Assembly (NCBI GenBank): GCA_001792895.1
Contig: MARA01000018.1
Coordinates: 372,001-436,000, forward strand
Direction: 5' to 3'
Source: Lentinus brumalis
Taxonomy: Eukaryota > Basidiomycota > Agaricomycetes > Polyporales > Polyporaceae
DNA: 64,000 nucleotides
Positions 34,477 through 44,502 of this stretch are shown in pieces (position 1 is the stretch's first letter; every line of letters starts with the position of its first letter). The notes under the pieces were generated by a model. The model made no database searches. It was given only the letters and a program-made list of their open reading frames with translations, and was not told the DNA's origin. Position numbers and translations under genes: made by a program.

Positions 34477-37308
34477 TCATGACAGAGAGTGCCCCTTCGA
34501 GCGTGCCTGCTCAAGTTCTTTCTTCGCCCACCAGTCGTCCGACCTCGACTTCGTATTCTTGCGCGGAGTCTGCGGAGGCCTGCTCGGAAGGGGTGCCGTC
34601 ACAAGGCCATCTACGCGCCCAGTGCGTGCCTTCTTGTTGCTCGTCGTCGACTTCGTCGCCGGCAGGGCCGTTGAGCCTAGCGGCGCCCTAACCCACGTCT
34701 TCGGGATGCGGTCGCCCGTCTTATCATTTTCCGGCCAGATCGCCTTGCGAACGGACCAGTCGAGCAACTGAAATACATAGGCGTGTTTCTGCACCCTTTG
34801 GGCGTCTTCCCGCTCCTGCTTCGTCGGTTCGTTCGTGCGGAGCACGAATTTGCTCGCATCGCATGCCGGCCCCTCTTCCCCTTCAGCGAGCTGTATATTG
34901 GGCCCGAAATCGTCTGGCACCCTCGGAGTCGCAGCATTGTCGAGAGGTGGGGGAGGTGGAGGCATCTGAGCCTGGGCCAGCTTCTGTTGCCGCTCCTCAT
35001 CCTCGAGTTGTTGGGAGTGCCTGCTGACGGTGTGATTTGCCTGGAACCAGCTAAGGAGCATCGCGATGAGGTGGTTCAGGGGATTGTGGAACTTCAGCTC
35101 GAAATTGCCGCTGAACATGAGCTTGCCAGTCTGGATAGCGTCCAGCTTCCTCGCACCGCAGCGGTAGCTTTCACCATCGTAGCTATACTGGTCGAAGAAC
35201 TCGTCAAGATAGGTCGCCACCGCTTCATCAGAGAGGTTCGACCAGAGATAGCGAATGGCATGATAAAGTAGGACGTAGAAGAACGCCTCGAGCTCGTCGC
35301 TGATCTCGACGTTCTTGTCTCCCGAAAGAAGCGCAACGGACATGTATTGCCATGTTCCCTGAGAGTAAACATCAGCATAAATATAATTCGAACGATGATG
35401 AGCGCACACACCGTTCGCTCAGGCTGTCGTGGCCCCTGCTTGCCGTCAGACGGCTTCCCGGGAATAGGCTTCGACATCTCCCAGTCGGCAAGGAGGCCTG
35501 TCCACTTCATGTAATATTGCCCCTTTGAACTGAGGATCTGCGGGTACATCAGGACGTTACCACCACTGACGTCGCGATGAAGGCGGGGTTTCTCCGGGAT
35601 GGTAGCCGCCGTGTAATGAGCTGATAGAGCAGTAAGAACAGGGATTTCACGCTGCAGAGACTGGACACTCACCGGCTATGCAATCCTTGATGATCGATAC
35701 GAGTTGCTTGCCCGTCTCGAACTCGCAAAGCGGCTTGGCGACCTCTTCAACGACCAGGCGATAGTGCCTGTGCAGCCGCAACGGACAGTCTTCACGGTAG
35801 GGCAGGTCGGTCCCACTGAGGCCCTTCGGAGGCGGCACATGCACACCAGAATCCTCCACGTCGGTCCACTTCCGCTTCGAGCTTGAGGAAGAGGCACGAG
35901 GTTGGTCGGACACATGAGAGGGACCTGGGGCGGGCCCGGGCAGAGGATGCTTGTCCTCCCAGACTTGCGACGTCAACGTCGTCTGCTCTCGGATGTCACC
36001 GTGACAAACAACTGTTGGGACGAAGGGGACCTTGGCCTCCCGCAGCTCCGCGAGGATGTCGCCTTCCTTCTCCAGGAGGAGATAATCAGCCCGCCAGGCA
36101 TCCTTGAGCCAGACGAAGCGACCGTTGGTGCAATCCAGCGCGACGTAGCCGCGAGTGCCACGTCCGATCAGACCCTTCGCGCAGAAGACGGGCTTGCAAA
36201 CCAGGAAGTGCCTCGTAGTCTTGCCATCCGGAACCTCGAGCTTGTATCGTGGCCACTGCGTGTCAAGGCTCTTGCTGAACATCTCCCGGACGTACGCGAA
36301 GGTGAACGGCGCCTCAGGTGGGACGTCTAGCTGGCGCTCGGTGTGGTCGAGATCGTTTCCATTGGCAACAGCAGCGAGGTCCATGACCTCGAACTCTTGG
36401 TCTACGTTTGACAAACGGGTGGCGCTGGGATCGACGCCGAGCTGCTCGTTGGAGCATCGAGAGATGCGCCATAAGACGCCGCAGAAGAACTGCCAGTCCT
36501 CGTAGTAGTCGATAGCTTCGGTGACGACCGCACCGGAGTGGTCCCAGCGAAGGAACCGGCACACGCGCCCGACGACGACGAGCATGAAGACGGCGAGGCG
36601 ATGCTGGACGGCGAACACGAGCTCGGCGTAGGAGATGATCTGGCCGAAGTTCTTCGTGCGGAGCTGGGTAGGTCTAACCACCACCCCACCGGGGATGTCG
36701 GGATCGTCGTGGTAGGGGTCCTGATAGTTGCTGCCGGACTTCCATGCCTTGAACTCGACGGGGATGAGCTGGTCGACCCAGTGAGGCTTGTTGTCGGTGG
36801 GTGCGAGGTCTTCGCGCCAGATCGCGGCATCGACCTTCTGTCGGTCCTGATCAATCTCGGCGTTGTCAGGCCTGGACTCGCAGGAGTCCATCTTCAGTCC
36901 GGGCGCAAGGCCCTGCTGGTTGATGATGTCAATCTAGTGGTTTGTGGTCAGCGACGGAGCCTGTAGACAACATTGAGGAAGGAATAAGACACGTACAAAC
37001 TTGTCTTGGAGCGTCTTCTCGTCCAAGGTGTTGGCGTTCTGCAGCTCCGAGAACGGGTTGACGAGGAAGACCGGCTTGGGGGATGTGTCGGAGGCGGGTG
37101 GTTGAGGAAAGTACTTATCCGCAAACTCGAACTTGTCGTTTCCGATGCACTTGGTGGTCATGTCTTCAGCTTTCTTCTGACGTCGTTGAGGGAGGTTGAA
37201 AAGTAGTTCGCTCTGCAAGGAGCTCTGTTCGCGCCCACTGTAGTGGTTCTTAGAGTATGGAGTGTCGTCAGTGGACGCAGTTGTGAGATGACGGACACGG
37301 TCAGCCAT
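34477..37308 (-). CDS. FunK1 fungal-type protein kinase, copy D
   Basis: Exons 36997-37308, 35673-36933, 35412-35620 and 34477-35358 give 887 codons without interruption. I start at 37308 (MADRVRHL) because the TATAAAA at 37361-37367 is 55-60 nt upstream; the ATG at 37344 would be too close to it. N-terminal signature: KVDAAIWREDLAP, DQLIPVEFKAWK and FGQIISYAELVF. Kinase motifs: GRGTRGYVALD, FVWLKDAWR, RLHRDVSGGNVLMYP, LLADWEMSK and GTWQYMS. A basic patch SSKRKWTD sits in the insert; the tail has GDRIPKTWV and SNKKARTGRV. D is the closest relative of G: over the second exon about nine residues in ten are identical by eye. One oddity is KPVFCAKGL, where every other copy has Arg in place of the Cys. 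Confidence 0.95.
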
Positions 37309-37836
37309 GATGGCCGACGTGGAGGGAAGGGAAGATGAACTCACAATACGAGAGGAGGGGTTTTATATGGTGGGGTGTAGGCAGTGGTTCTCGTGTGCGG
37401 ACCAGGACAACGTGACTGTATATGAAATCGAATCACCAACGAATAGGTCGCACAATAGCAACCCAGCCAAAGGGGACAAAGTAGAGAGGCGGGATAATGG
37501 CCCTGGCGGCGGCTGATGGAGGTTCTGGTTCAAGTTGGAAGCATATCCCGATAAGGAATGTCGCCAACCATGAGGCCGGCTTGCCGACGGCTAAGTATTC
37601 GCTGAGCGCCCGTGCACTTGTCTGACTCTGCTGTCCAGTTGCCTCTTGGACTATGTACAAGGAATACGATGACTGGCAACCGTATACAGAAGATCTAACG
37701 ACTAATCAGTACCACGACAGCCTGCTTGACTAGAATGGCCGGACAGTTCGACGGCGATGGTGGTTACAACTTCAGGCGACACAGCCACCAACGAGCCTTG
37801 CCAGTGACGAGAACGTTCAAACGACTACTTAATAAT
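37309..37836. promoter_or_regulatory. Upstream region of FunK1 D with conserved promoter block
   Basis: On the minus strand, the block AACTTGAACCAGAACCTCCA lies at 37518-37537 with a continuation CATCAGCCGCCGCC. GCTATTGTGCG and TATAAAA (37361-37367) follow in the same order and at nearly the same distances as upstream of FunK1 F. No gene in this stretch. Confidence 0.55.
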
Positions 37837-38272
37837 GCTCTCCGTGGAGAGCTCTGGTGGAGAGTGGGTATCGTAATGATCACAGTGACGCGGCGGGTGG
37901 AGGGCGTAACCTGGCTTAAGCGTGCGCGCTCTCCACCCGCCGTCAAGACGAGTCGTCTGCCTCTGCACGCTACCAAGGCCTGCGCCTATTGCATCCCGCC
38001 ACTGTTCAAGTTGCGTTGATCACGATTCGCTAATCCACCATGCATCTCCTTGAGTTCAACTACTAGTGCTCACCGCGCACACGGAGTGTGATGCAAAGGC
38101 GAATATGTACATATCGTCTAACCACCCCAGCACCCTACGCCAGCGCGCCATGCGGCGGGAGGGAGTGCAGCGTCGGCGGGGGCGGCAAACGTGACAAGGG
38201 TGTCGAGGATGCTTGATGGGTTTACGCCAGACGGGTGGCGTGTACTCTCCGCCGGAGCTCTCCATGGAGAGC
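37837..38272. repeat. Paired palindromes and a strong hairpin
   Basis: GCTCTCCGTGGAGAGC lies at 37837-37852 and the near-identical perfect palindrome GCTCTCCATGGAGAGC at 38257-38272. Between them, 37891-37906 and 37927-37942 form 16-bp inverted arms (CGGCGGGTGGAGGGCG against CGCTCTCCACCCGCCG, one G-T pair) around a 20-nt loop. The whole could be a 436-bp MITE-like element or a cluster of binding sites. No coding capacity seen. Confidence 0.55.
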
Positions 38273-38578
38273 GCACCCCGTGGTTCGCATACTCTGCCAG
38301 TGACCCACAACACTCAAATTGGCTGTGTGACATCGCGGTACATGTATCTGCGCCAATAGAGATGGTGATCACCTTTTGTTTCATCTCGACCATGAACTGG
38401 CGGGTCGAGTCCGTGGCGGTCGCCGGTCTTGACCTGAAAGCGTTCGAGTTGGTGCGGACAGAAATGTCTGGATACAATCAAATGAACTCGCGTCTGGATC
38501 TAAATGAACACGAAAAGTCTGACAGGAAGCAGCCTTGCAAGCGAAAAACAAAGCAAAAATAGCTCAACACCACGGCTA
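38273..38578. other. Spacer before tRNA-Phe copy 3
   Basis: No gene seen. The right end is A-rich (T-rich on the minus strand) and includes TTTTTGCTTTGTTTTT, a likely Pol III terminator for the minus-strand tRNA. Confidence 0.5.
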
Positions 38579-38651
38579 TGCCAAGAGCGTGGATTGAACA
38601 CGCGACCTCCAGAACTTCAGTCTGTTGCTCTCCCAGCTGAGCTATCTCGGC
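38579..38651 (-). tRNA. tRNA-Phe (GAA), copy 3, with a changed acceptor pair
   Basis: This 73-nt gene matches the other three copies except in the acceptor stem, where it reads GCCGAGA...TCTTGGC in place of GCCGGGA...TCCTGGC. The two changes are at paired positions 5 and 68, turning G-C into A-U, so the stem is intact. The anticodon GAA and the T arm are unchanged, and there is no intron. Confidence 0.97.
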
Positions 38652-38851
38652 CATAATTACGTGGTGCTAGTAATGTATAGGTTGGTAGCGCGAAAAACGA
38701 TGACATCATGGAGGTGTCCTCGAGCTCCTCAATGTCAAGTGTAGCGCCCATGCGGGATAGCTACAAAACGCGTTAAATGTCGTCCTCCAGGTCACCTACC
38801 TCCTCTTAATCCCTAACGTTCATACCAAATCCATCTTCATCGCGACTCACC

Positions 38852-39540
38852 ATGTCTGAAAGCCTTCAGTCCAGTTCCTCTGCTGTGAAATCCGCCGCCG
38901 ACCTTCCTCCTCCCCGCGACCGCAAGGGCATCCGCCCTGTCTCCCCACCGCTCTCGAACACACCCCTGCACCGCTTCAACTACTACCTCGTCATCTTCGC
39001 CGTCCTCTTCGGCGCGTTCTACTCGTGGCGTCTCCTCAATTGGAAGACAGAGGTCGGCGGATGGTGGAACCTCGCCCTCGGGAAGCGTCCCCCAGCGCGG
39101 CAGAGGCCCTCGCGAGTAACTCCAAGTCCGCACAGCCCGGCGTGAACACGCACTACTCAGGATCGAGCGGGAGGGCGAAGGGCGAGCCGACGGTGGAGGA
39201 CAGGATCAACGACCTCGCCGCGGCGCTGGGCATGCCCTCGTCCGACCTCTCTGCCGCCATCGCCGACGCGGTGCGCGAGCACGTCCCGCCTGCGAGCCTC
39301 TCCTCCGTCGCTGCACACGAGCCGTCTGGGTAAGCCCCAGGTCCATGCGACGTTGCGACGTCTTCTGTGCCTGTTCGTCCCACTGACGTCATGTGCTCAT
39401 TCAGGACCGCCGCGAGGTACATCGTGGACCCCAGCGCCGCCGCCGAGTCAGCTAGCTCTGGCGCCGTGGGTAGTGTCGCGAGCATCATTGAGGCTGCCGT
39501 TGGATTGGACGAGCCCCCCAGCGAAGTTGGTGCTGCATGA
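38852..39540 (+). CDS. Small single-pass membrane protein, function unknown
   Basis: I do not recognise a characterised family. The protein starts MSESLQSSSSAVKSAADLPP and has a proline-rich cytosolic-looking stretch. A membrane segment of about 20 residues follows (YYLVIFAVLFGAFYSWRLL) and then the charged juxtamembrane motif NWKTEVGGWWNLALG. The C-terminal part is acidic and alanine-rich (EDRINDLAAALGMPSSDLSA). A phase-consistent intron lies at about 39330-39404, and the last exon ends GLDEPPSEVGAA. The frame changes between NLALG and SAAEALASNSK near 39085. No convincing intron fits in the 30-40 nt available, so a 1-nt indel in the GGG or CCCCC run is likely. Codon use is normal for the window. 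Confidence 0.65.
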
Positions 39541-40269
39541 TGAGGAGGAACACGGACATCATGACGTTGGACATTGGAACTTACTGGCGTGTACGTTATA
39601 CCCTAACGACATTGCCCCAAAGTCGCGAACACAATCTCTTCTGCTCATGGAGCGTGGACGAGCGGGCATATGCAGCTTCGGTCAATGATGTGACAAGGTA
39701 TGGCGAGAATATCGAACACTGACCATTGCATCTGCTCCCACCTGCATGCTCCGGACGAATTTCTTCGATGTGTGGCGACTCCGGTCCTGGACGATGGTTC
39801 GATGCCGACATCTCTCGCTGGTATACTCGCGCGTAACTTCGGGTCGGGGGCCACGACAGAGCCGGGCAGATCAAGTTGTACTGCTGCTTACCATGTCGAT
39901 GAGTGCGAGCCTCCTTCGTTTCCACAGACAGAATGAGTGTCATTGAGAATGCAACAGCGATCGCCTTGCCTCGCGTTCACGCTTCATCGAGCGGTCCTTC
40001 GGTACGCGGCAACTGGTGAGGTCCTGGGATAGAAAACAGAGGTCGAGACTGAACCCACCGTATTCGTATACGAGTCGGAAGCAGTTCGTTTGGTGAAGAT
40101 GGATGGATGGAGACCGCGGATAGAACATCACGTTGAAACTTGAGGAAGGCTTCGCTGCATGTAAGTAGTCATTAAGTAGTCTCCGTTGCCCAACGTTGCC
40201 GACCATATAAATTACTTATGCGGGAGAAAAATTAGATGACTTCTATGTACGGGGCCCTTGGTGATCGAC
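39541..40269. other. Intergenic region
   Basis: No gene seen; it contains the 3' end of the membrane-protein gene and the upstream flank of tRNA-Phe copy 4. Confidence 0.5.
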
Positions 40270-40342
40270 GCCGGGATAGCTCAGCTGGGAGAGCAACAGA
40301 CTGAAGTTCTGGAGGTCGCGTGTTCAATCCACGCTCCTGGCA
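40270..40342 (+). tRNA. tRNA-Phe (GAA), copy 4
   Basis: All 73 nt are identical to copies 1 and 2. A T5 run about 25 nt downstream may end transcription. It lies 1.6 kb from copy 3 in the opposite orientation. Confidence 0.97.
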
Positions 40343-41225
40343 TGGACGCTTCTACAACTCATGTTTTTGTCTTCGTCCTCGATTTTGCCATCGTGACGAA
40401 GGCCTTAAATCCTTCACAAGTATTCGGTCTTGGCGGCCATCCCGACTGATGACGACCTTGACTAGCCCTCGATCTCATCTCGTCCCGTCTCACCTGTAGA
40501 CAGCACCCCCCCCTCTCCTTGTTCAGGTTCTCCTCGGTTCCCTCTCCCTTTCGCCGTTGTGGGTTGATCCATTATCGGCTTGCTGAGCTTGCTTTGTATA
40601 TAGCCGCGCTTGGCAGCATCTCCTGCACTGGATATGGGAAGTTCGGACGCCGGGCGGGAACGCCTTTGCTCGCGTACCCCTACCGCTCCAAAGAGGCAAA
40701 GACCCAGCGGAGCAACCCCCGTACAAAAGGAGCGGTATGTTTTGGAACCTATTCCCCTGCCTTCAATGGCCGGGTGCAGTGTATGCTTGCCAGCGTGCGC
40801 AGTCCTCGTTGCGTCCATCTCTCTCTGCTTGGCCTGATGTTCTTCTTATTGCATACTCTATCAAACTCTATCGTACATATCTCCTACTTAGTGGCTCGTC
40901 GTATTGCCCCGACACCGCTCTCCACCCCCTACTTGCTGTTCAGTACACCCTCACCCGTCCCGCGTTTCGTTTCACTTCGTAGTTACTTTGTAGTGTTTTG
41001 TCTACCACAATATGGCTCGGCCCTCGAGGACAATAAACGAGGATGCAAACAAACACACAAGGATTCGGTCTACTCATCACACTCAGAAGGATTCACTATG
41101 ATACAGTGCGGAGAATCTGAAGACGATCGGTTATGCCGCCACAACGAGCAACTTGGCGGAAGGATCAGAGGTATGTACTAAGTGGTACATGCGAAATGAG
41201 AAGCTAGACAATGTACTAAGTCCTG
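40343..41225. other. Region downstream of FunK1 E
   Basis: A plus-strand ORF of 220 codons (40519-41181) spans most of this stretch, but its composition and lack of recognisable motifs make chance likely. The minus strand should hold the 3' end of FunK1 E. Confidence 0.4.
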
Positions 41226-43819
41226 CTACATCCCCATTCCCATGGTCTGACGAGTGGGCTTGCTCTTGGTAGGTGTTACGGGCGGTCTCATGAGAAGCAC
41301 AGGGGCCGAAGCGGCCAAACCAGTCTGTGGACCATCGATCCTGCGCTTCTTGTTGACATGTGCGGGCACGTCCAACTTGGGATCTTCTCGGAAGAGCTTC
41401 CAGCCCTTCGGGATACGATCCCGCTTCTTCTCGGGCTTCCAGCGAGGGTCGTGGAACGACTCCCAGAAGAGGTCCTTCATGTGCTGATGTATCTGGACGT
41501 AGCTCGCACCGACCGTGTCTTCCTCCGTCGGCGCGTTGTGTTGTATAGCCACTTTGCGACGTGCTTCTTTGCGACGTGCTTGAGAGGTAGCGGTAGCGGG
41601 AGGGAGGGAAGGAAGAGCAAACGGCAAAGTGAACTCGTCCTCCGAGCTGGAATCCGATGGCACCTTCTCAGGCTGCGGCTTCTTGACCTTGCGACTGTAG
41701 TCGGCGACGAAGTAATGAGCCCGGAACCACGAAAGGACTTCGTCGAGAAGGTCGTCCATCGGGCTGCTGAACTCGAGGATCTTTCTGTCGTTCACGGCGA
41801 GAATGCCGGTCTTGATGGTGTTCGCCTTCTTGTCGCCGCAGACGTACACGTCGCCGTCGACGCCATAGGTGTCGAAGTAGCCGTCTATGTAGTTGGCGAT
41901 AGTGAAGTCGTCGCAGTTCGAAGGGAGATAGCGGGCGGCGTGATAGAGGATGACGTGGAGGAAGGACTCGAGCTCGTCAGGGATGCCAACGATGAAAGAG
42001 TTGCGTGACAGCAGCGCGACGGACATGTACTGCCAGGTACCCTGGGGAACATCAAGTCAGACAACCACATACAAGACATGAAGATGAAGACACACCGTCC
42101 GTTCGGGCTGACGAGGTCGGCGGTCCTCGCCGGCCTTGTGCAGAGTCCTCGACATCTCCCAGTCCGCGAGCAACCCTCCCCATTGGAGACGGATAGTCCC
42201 AGACTCGACAACGACCCGCGGATAGATCAACACGTTGCCGGCGCTGACGTCGCGATGAAGGAGCTTGGTATCAGGGTGGGTGGCGGCTTGCTCATGAGCT
42301 ACATTAAGATATGTCAGCAATGGAAAGCCGGAGCGCGTGGTGGCAAACGTACCATATATGCAGTCGTACATGATGCCGACCAGCTGTCGCCCGTATTGGA
42401 ACTGGCTGAGGGACATGCCGACTTCCTTGACGACGAGGCGATAATGCGTATGAAGCCGGAGTGGACAGTCTTCGCGGAAGGGCGGCGGATCGAAGTCGCT
42501 GTGGCCCTTCGGTTGCACAAATGTCTGCTCGGTGTCGTCATTTCGCCGCTTCCTCTTCGTGCTTTTGGACGAAGAGGGCACTGCGAAAGTATGCGACGAG
42601 GATGCACTTGGTTCGGGATGCAGGGGATGTCGACGCTCCCACCAGACAGGAGTGAGGGTTTGCTGGTCGCGGATGTCACCATGACAGATGAGGGTCGGGA
42701 CGTTGGGGATGCCGGCCTTGTTGAGCTGGGACAGGATCTCACCCTCCTGCCTCATGCCGGGGTAGTCGACGCGCCAGGCGTCTTTCAGCCAGACGAACCG
42801 GCCCGTCGTGGTATCGAGTGCGACGTAACCGCGCGTACCCCGTCCGGCAAGCCCCTTCGCTCGGAACGCAGGTTTGGCCACGAGGAACTCGCGGACCTCG
42901 TCACCATCGGGGACTTCGAGCTTATAACGAGGCCAGCCAGGCTGCAGCGAGTCGCGGAATGCGTCACGGATGAACTTGAACTGCTGATCGGGAAGCTGCT
43001 CGCTGGAAAGCATACGCTCCCTATGATCGATGTCGTTGTCGTTTGGTTTGGCGACGAGGTCCATCCGGTCGTACTCGGCGTCTCCGGGACGAAGGCGGGT
43101 GGCGCTCGGGTCCATCCCAAGCTGCGCATCGGAGCGGTTGGCGATGCGCCAGAGGATCTCGCAGAAGAGCTCCCACTCGGACACATAGTCCATCGCCGCA
43201 GTCACGATCGTACCGGACCGATCCCATCGCATGAAGCGGCACCGGCGGCCGATGATGAGTAGCATGAAGAGGGCTTCCCTCTGCTGCACCTGGAAGAGCA
43301 ATTCGGCGTACGAGATGAGCTGTCCTCTGACCTTCGTTCTGGTAGCCGCGTCCGCCTCCCATACTCCACCCTCGTGGTCGTCGAATGGGTCCTGGAAAGT
43401 TTCTCGAGACTTGAACTGGACCGGGAGCACCTGATCCGCCCAAGACGGGTTCCCGTCCGTCGGGGCCTCAACGGCGTGGTAGAAGGCGATGTCAACGTTC
43501 TGACTATCTCCGTCAATCTTTCCGTCGTCGGGTCGGGAACCACTGGCACAGGACAAAAGTTCCATCCCCGGCACAAGGTCATGAGTGTTGACGGCCGTGA
43601 CCTACAGATAGCACTACTTGTGAGACGATGTCAGGAGTGGTTTGCGATGACACTCACGAATCTGTTTACGACCGTCGCTTCCGAGAGGTCTCCCGCGTTC
43701 TCGAGGTTGGCGAACGGGTTGCTGTTGAGTGCGGGCCTAGCGTGAGCGGTGGTTTTAGGGAGGGGGAAGAATTCTTCTGAAAATTCGAGCTTTTCGCTGC
43801 CAACAAAGTGGTGGGCCAT
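41226..43819 (-). CDS. FunK1 fungal-type protein kinase, copy E
   Basis: Exons 43658-43819, 42353-43601, 42096-42298 and 41226-42041 give 809 residues. The ATG at 43819 (MAHHFVGSEKLEF) aligns with an internal methionine of D and F. Upstream there is an in-frame TAG, and relics of the usual N-terminus (such as TPPYRAKAAHS) lie in another frame, so E is N-terminally shortened. The nuclease-like signature is partly lost: NVDIAFYHAVEAP and VRGQLISYAELLF remain, but ExK has become VQFK. Kinase motifs are complete: GRGTRGYVALD, FVWLKDAWR, LLHRDVSAGNVLIYP, LLADWEMSR and GTWQYMS. There is a basic insert STKRKRRND, and the tail has RDRIPKGWK and VNKKRRIDG. E and F are head to head. Confidence 0.93.
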
Positions 43820-44502
43820 GTCGTCGGCCTTGCGTGCACGAGTTGAACCGTCAGCGATCGACTATGAGCGGCTTTGGCACGGTATGGAGGAGTACGACGA
43901 TCAGAGCATGATGCATTTGATTGTGCACCAAAAGCAGGCGAGGACTGCCGCAGCATCGATAGCGTGGGCCGAGAATCAAGATGGGCCAGCCCACTGCGGC
44001 GGGCGAACGACCACGGTGGGTGTGGCTGTGTTAAGCTAGGCGTCGTAAACCACCGTTCCCACGACATGCTGGTCAGTAGTGTTGCTTACTTACTTAACTT
44101 CGTCGTCGTACCCCGTGGCCCTCGTACAGCTGTCATCTGATGTACGCTGATACAAATCTTTTGGGGAGATTTAGGTAGAGTAGGGAGAAGGACGGCGGCA
44201 GAAATGGTCTCGCCAAGCATACAGGCGCTAATCCCCGCAAGCGGTGGGAGCGGTTCCTAATAAGGCATCTACCCGCAAGCTGAACTTGAACCTGAACCTC
44301 CATCATCCGCTGTGGCCGTTCTCGCCACTGCCCCCTTTGTCTCTTCGCTATTGTGCGCCTTCTTTGTCCGTGATCTGACCATTAATTAGGGACACGTTCC
44401 CACGAGTCTTAGACCACGCACCCAACCTCTGACCATTTGACTCGCGCTATAAAATCGCGCCTCATCCAACATACAAGGTTCGTTCCCCTTCCACTCTCCA
44501 CC
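43820..44502. promoter_or_regulatory. Divergent promoter region between FunK1 E and F
   Basis: On the F side, AACTTGAACCTGAACCTCCA (44283-44302), GCTATTGTGCGCC (about 44348) and TATAAAA at 44448-44454 precede the F ATG at 44503. The TATA-to-ATG distance is 55 nt. On the E side I find no matching block; it holds the decayed 5' coding remnant of E up to about 43930. Confidence 0.55.

Noticed and set aside
40519..41181. 220-codon plus-strand ORF near tRNA-Phe copy 4
   Set aside because: No motif and no splice context, and its overlapping frames are equally open. It may be chance, so I did not list it as a gene.
42078..43262. 394-codon plus-strand ORF
   Set aside because: It is the antisense of FunK1 E exon 2. 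GC-rich codon bias in the real gene keeps the opposite strand open.
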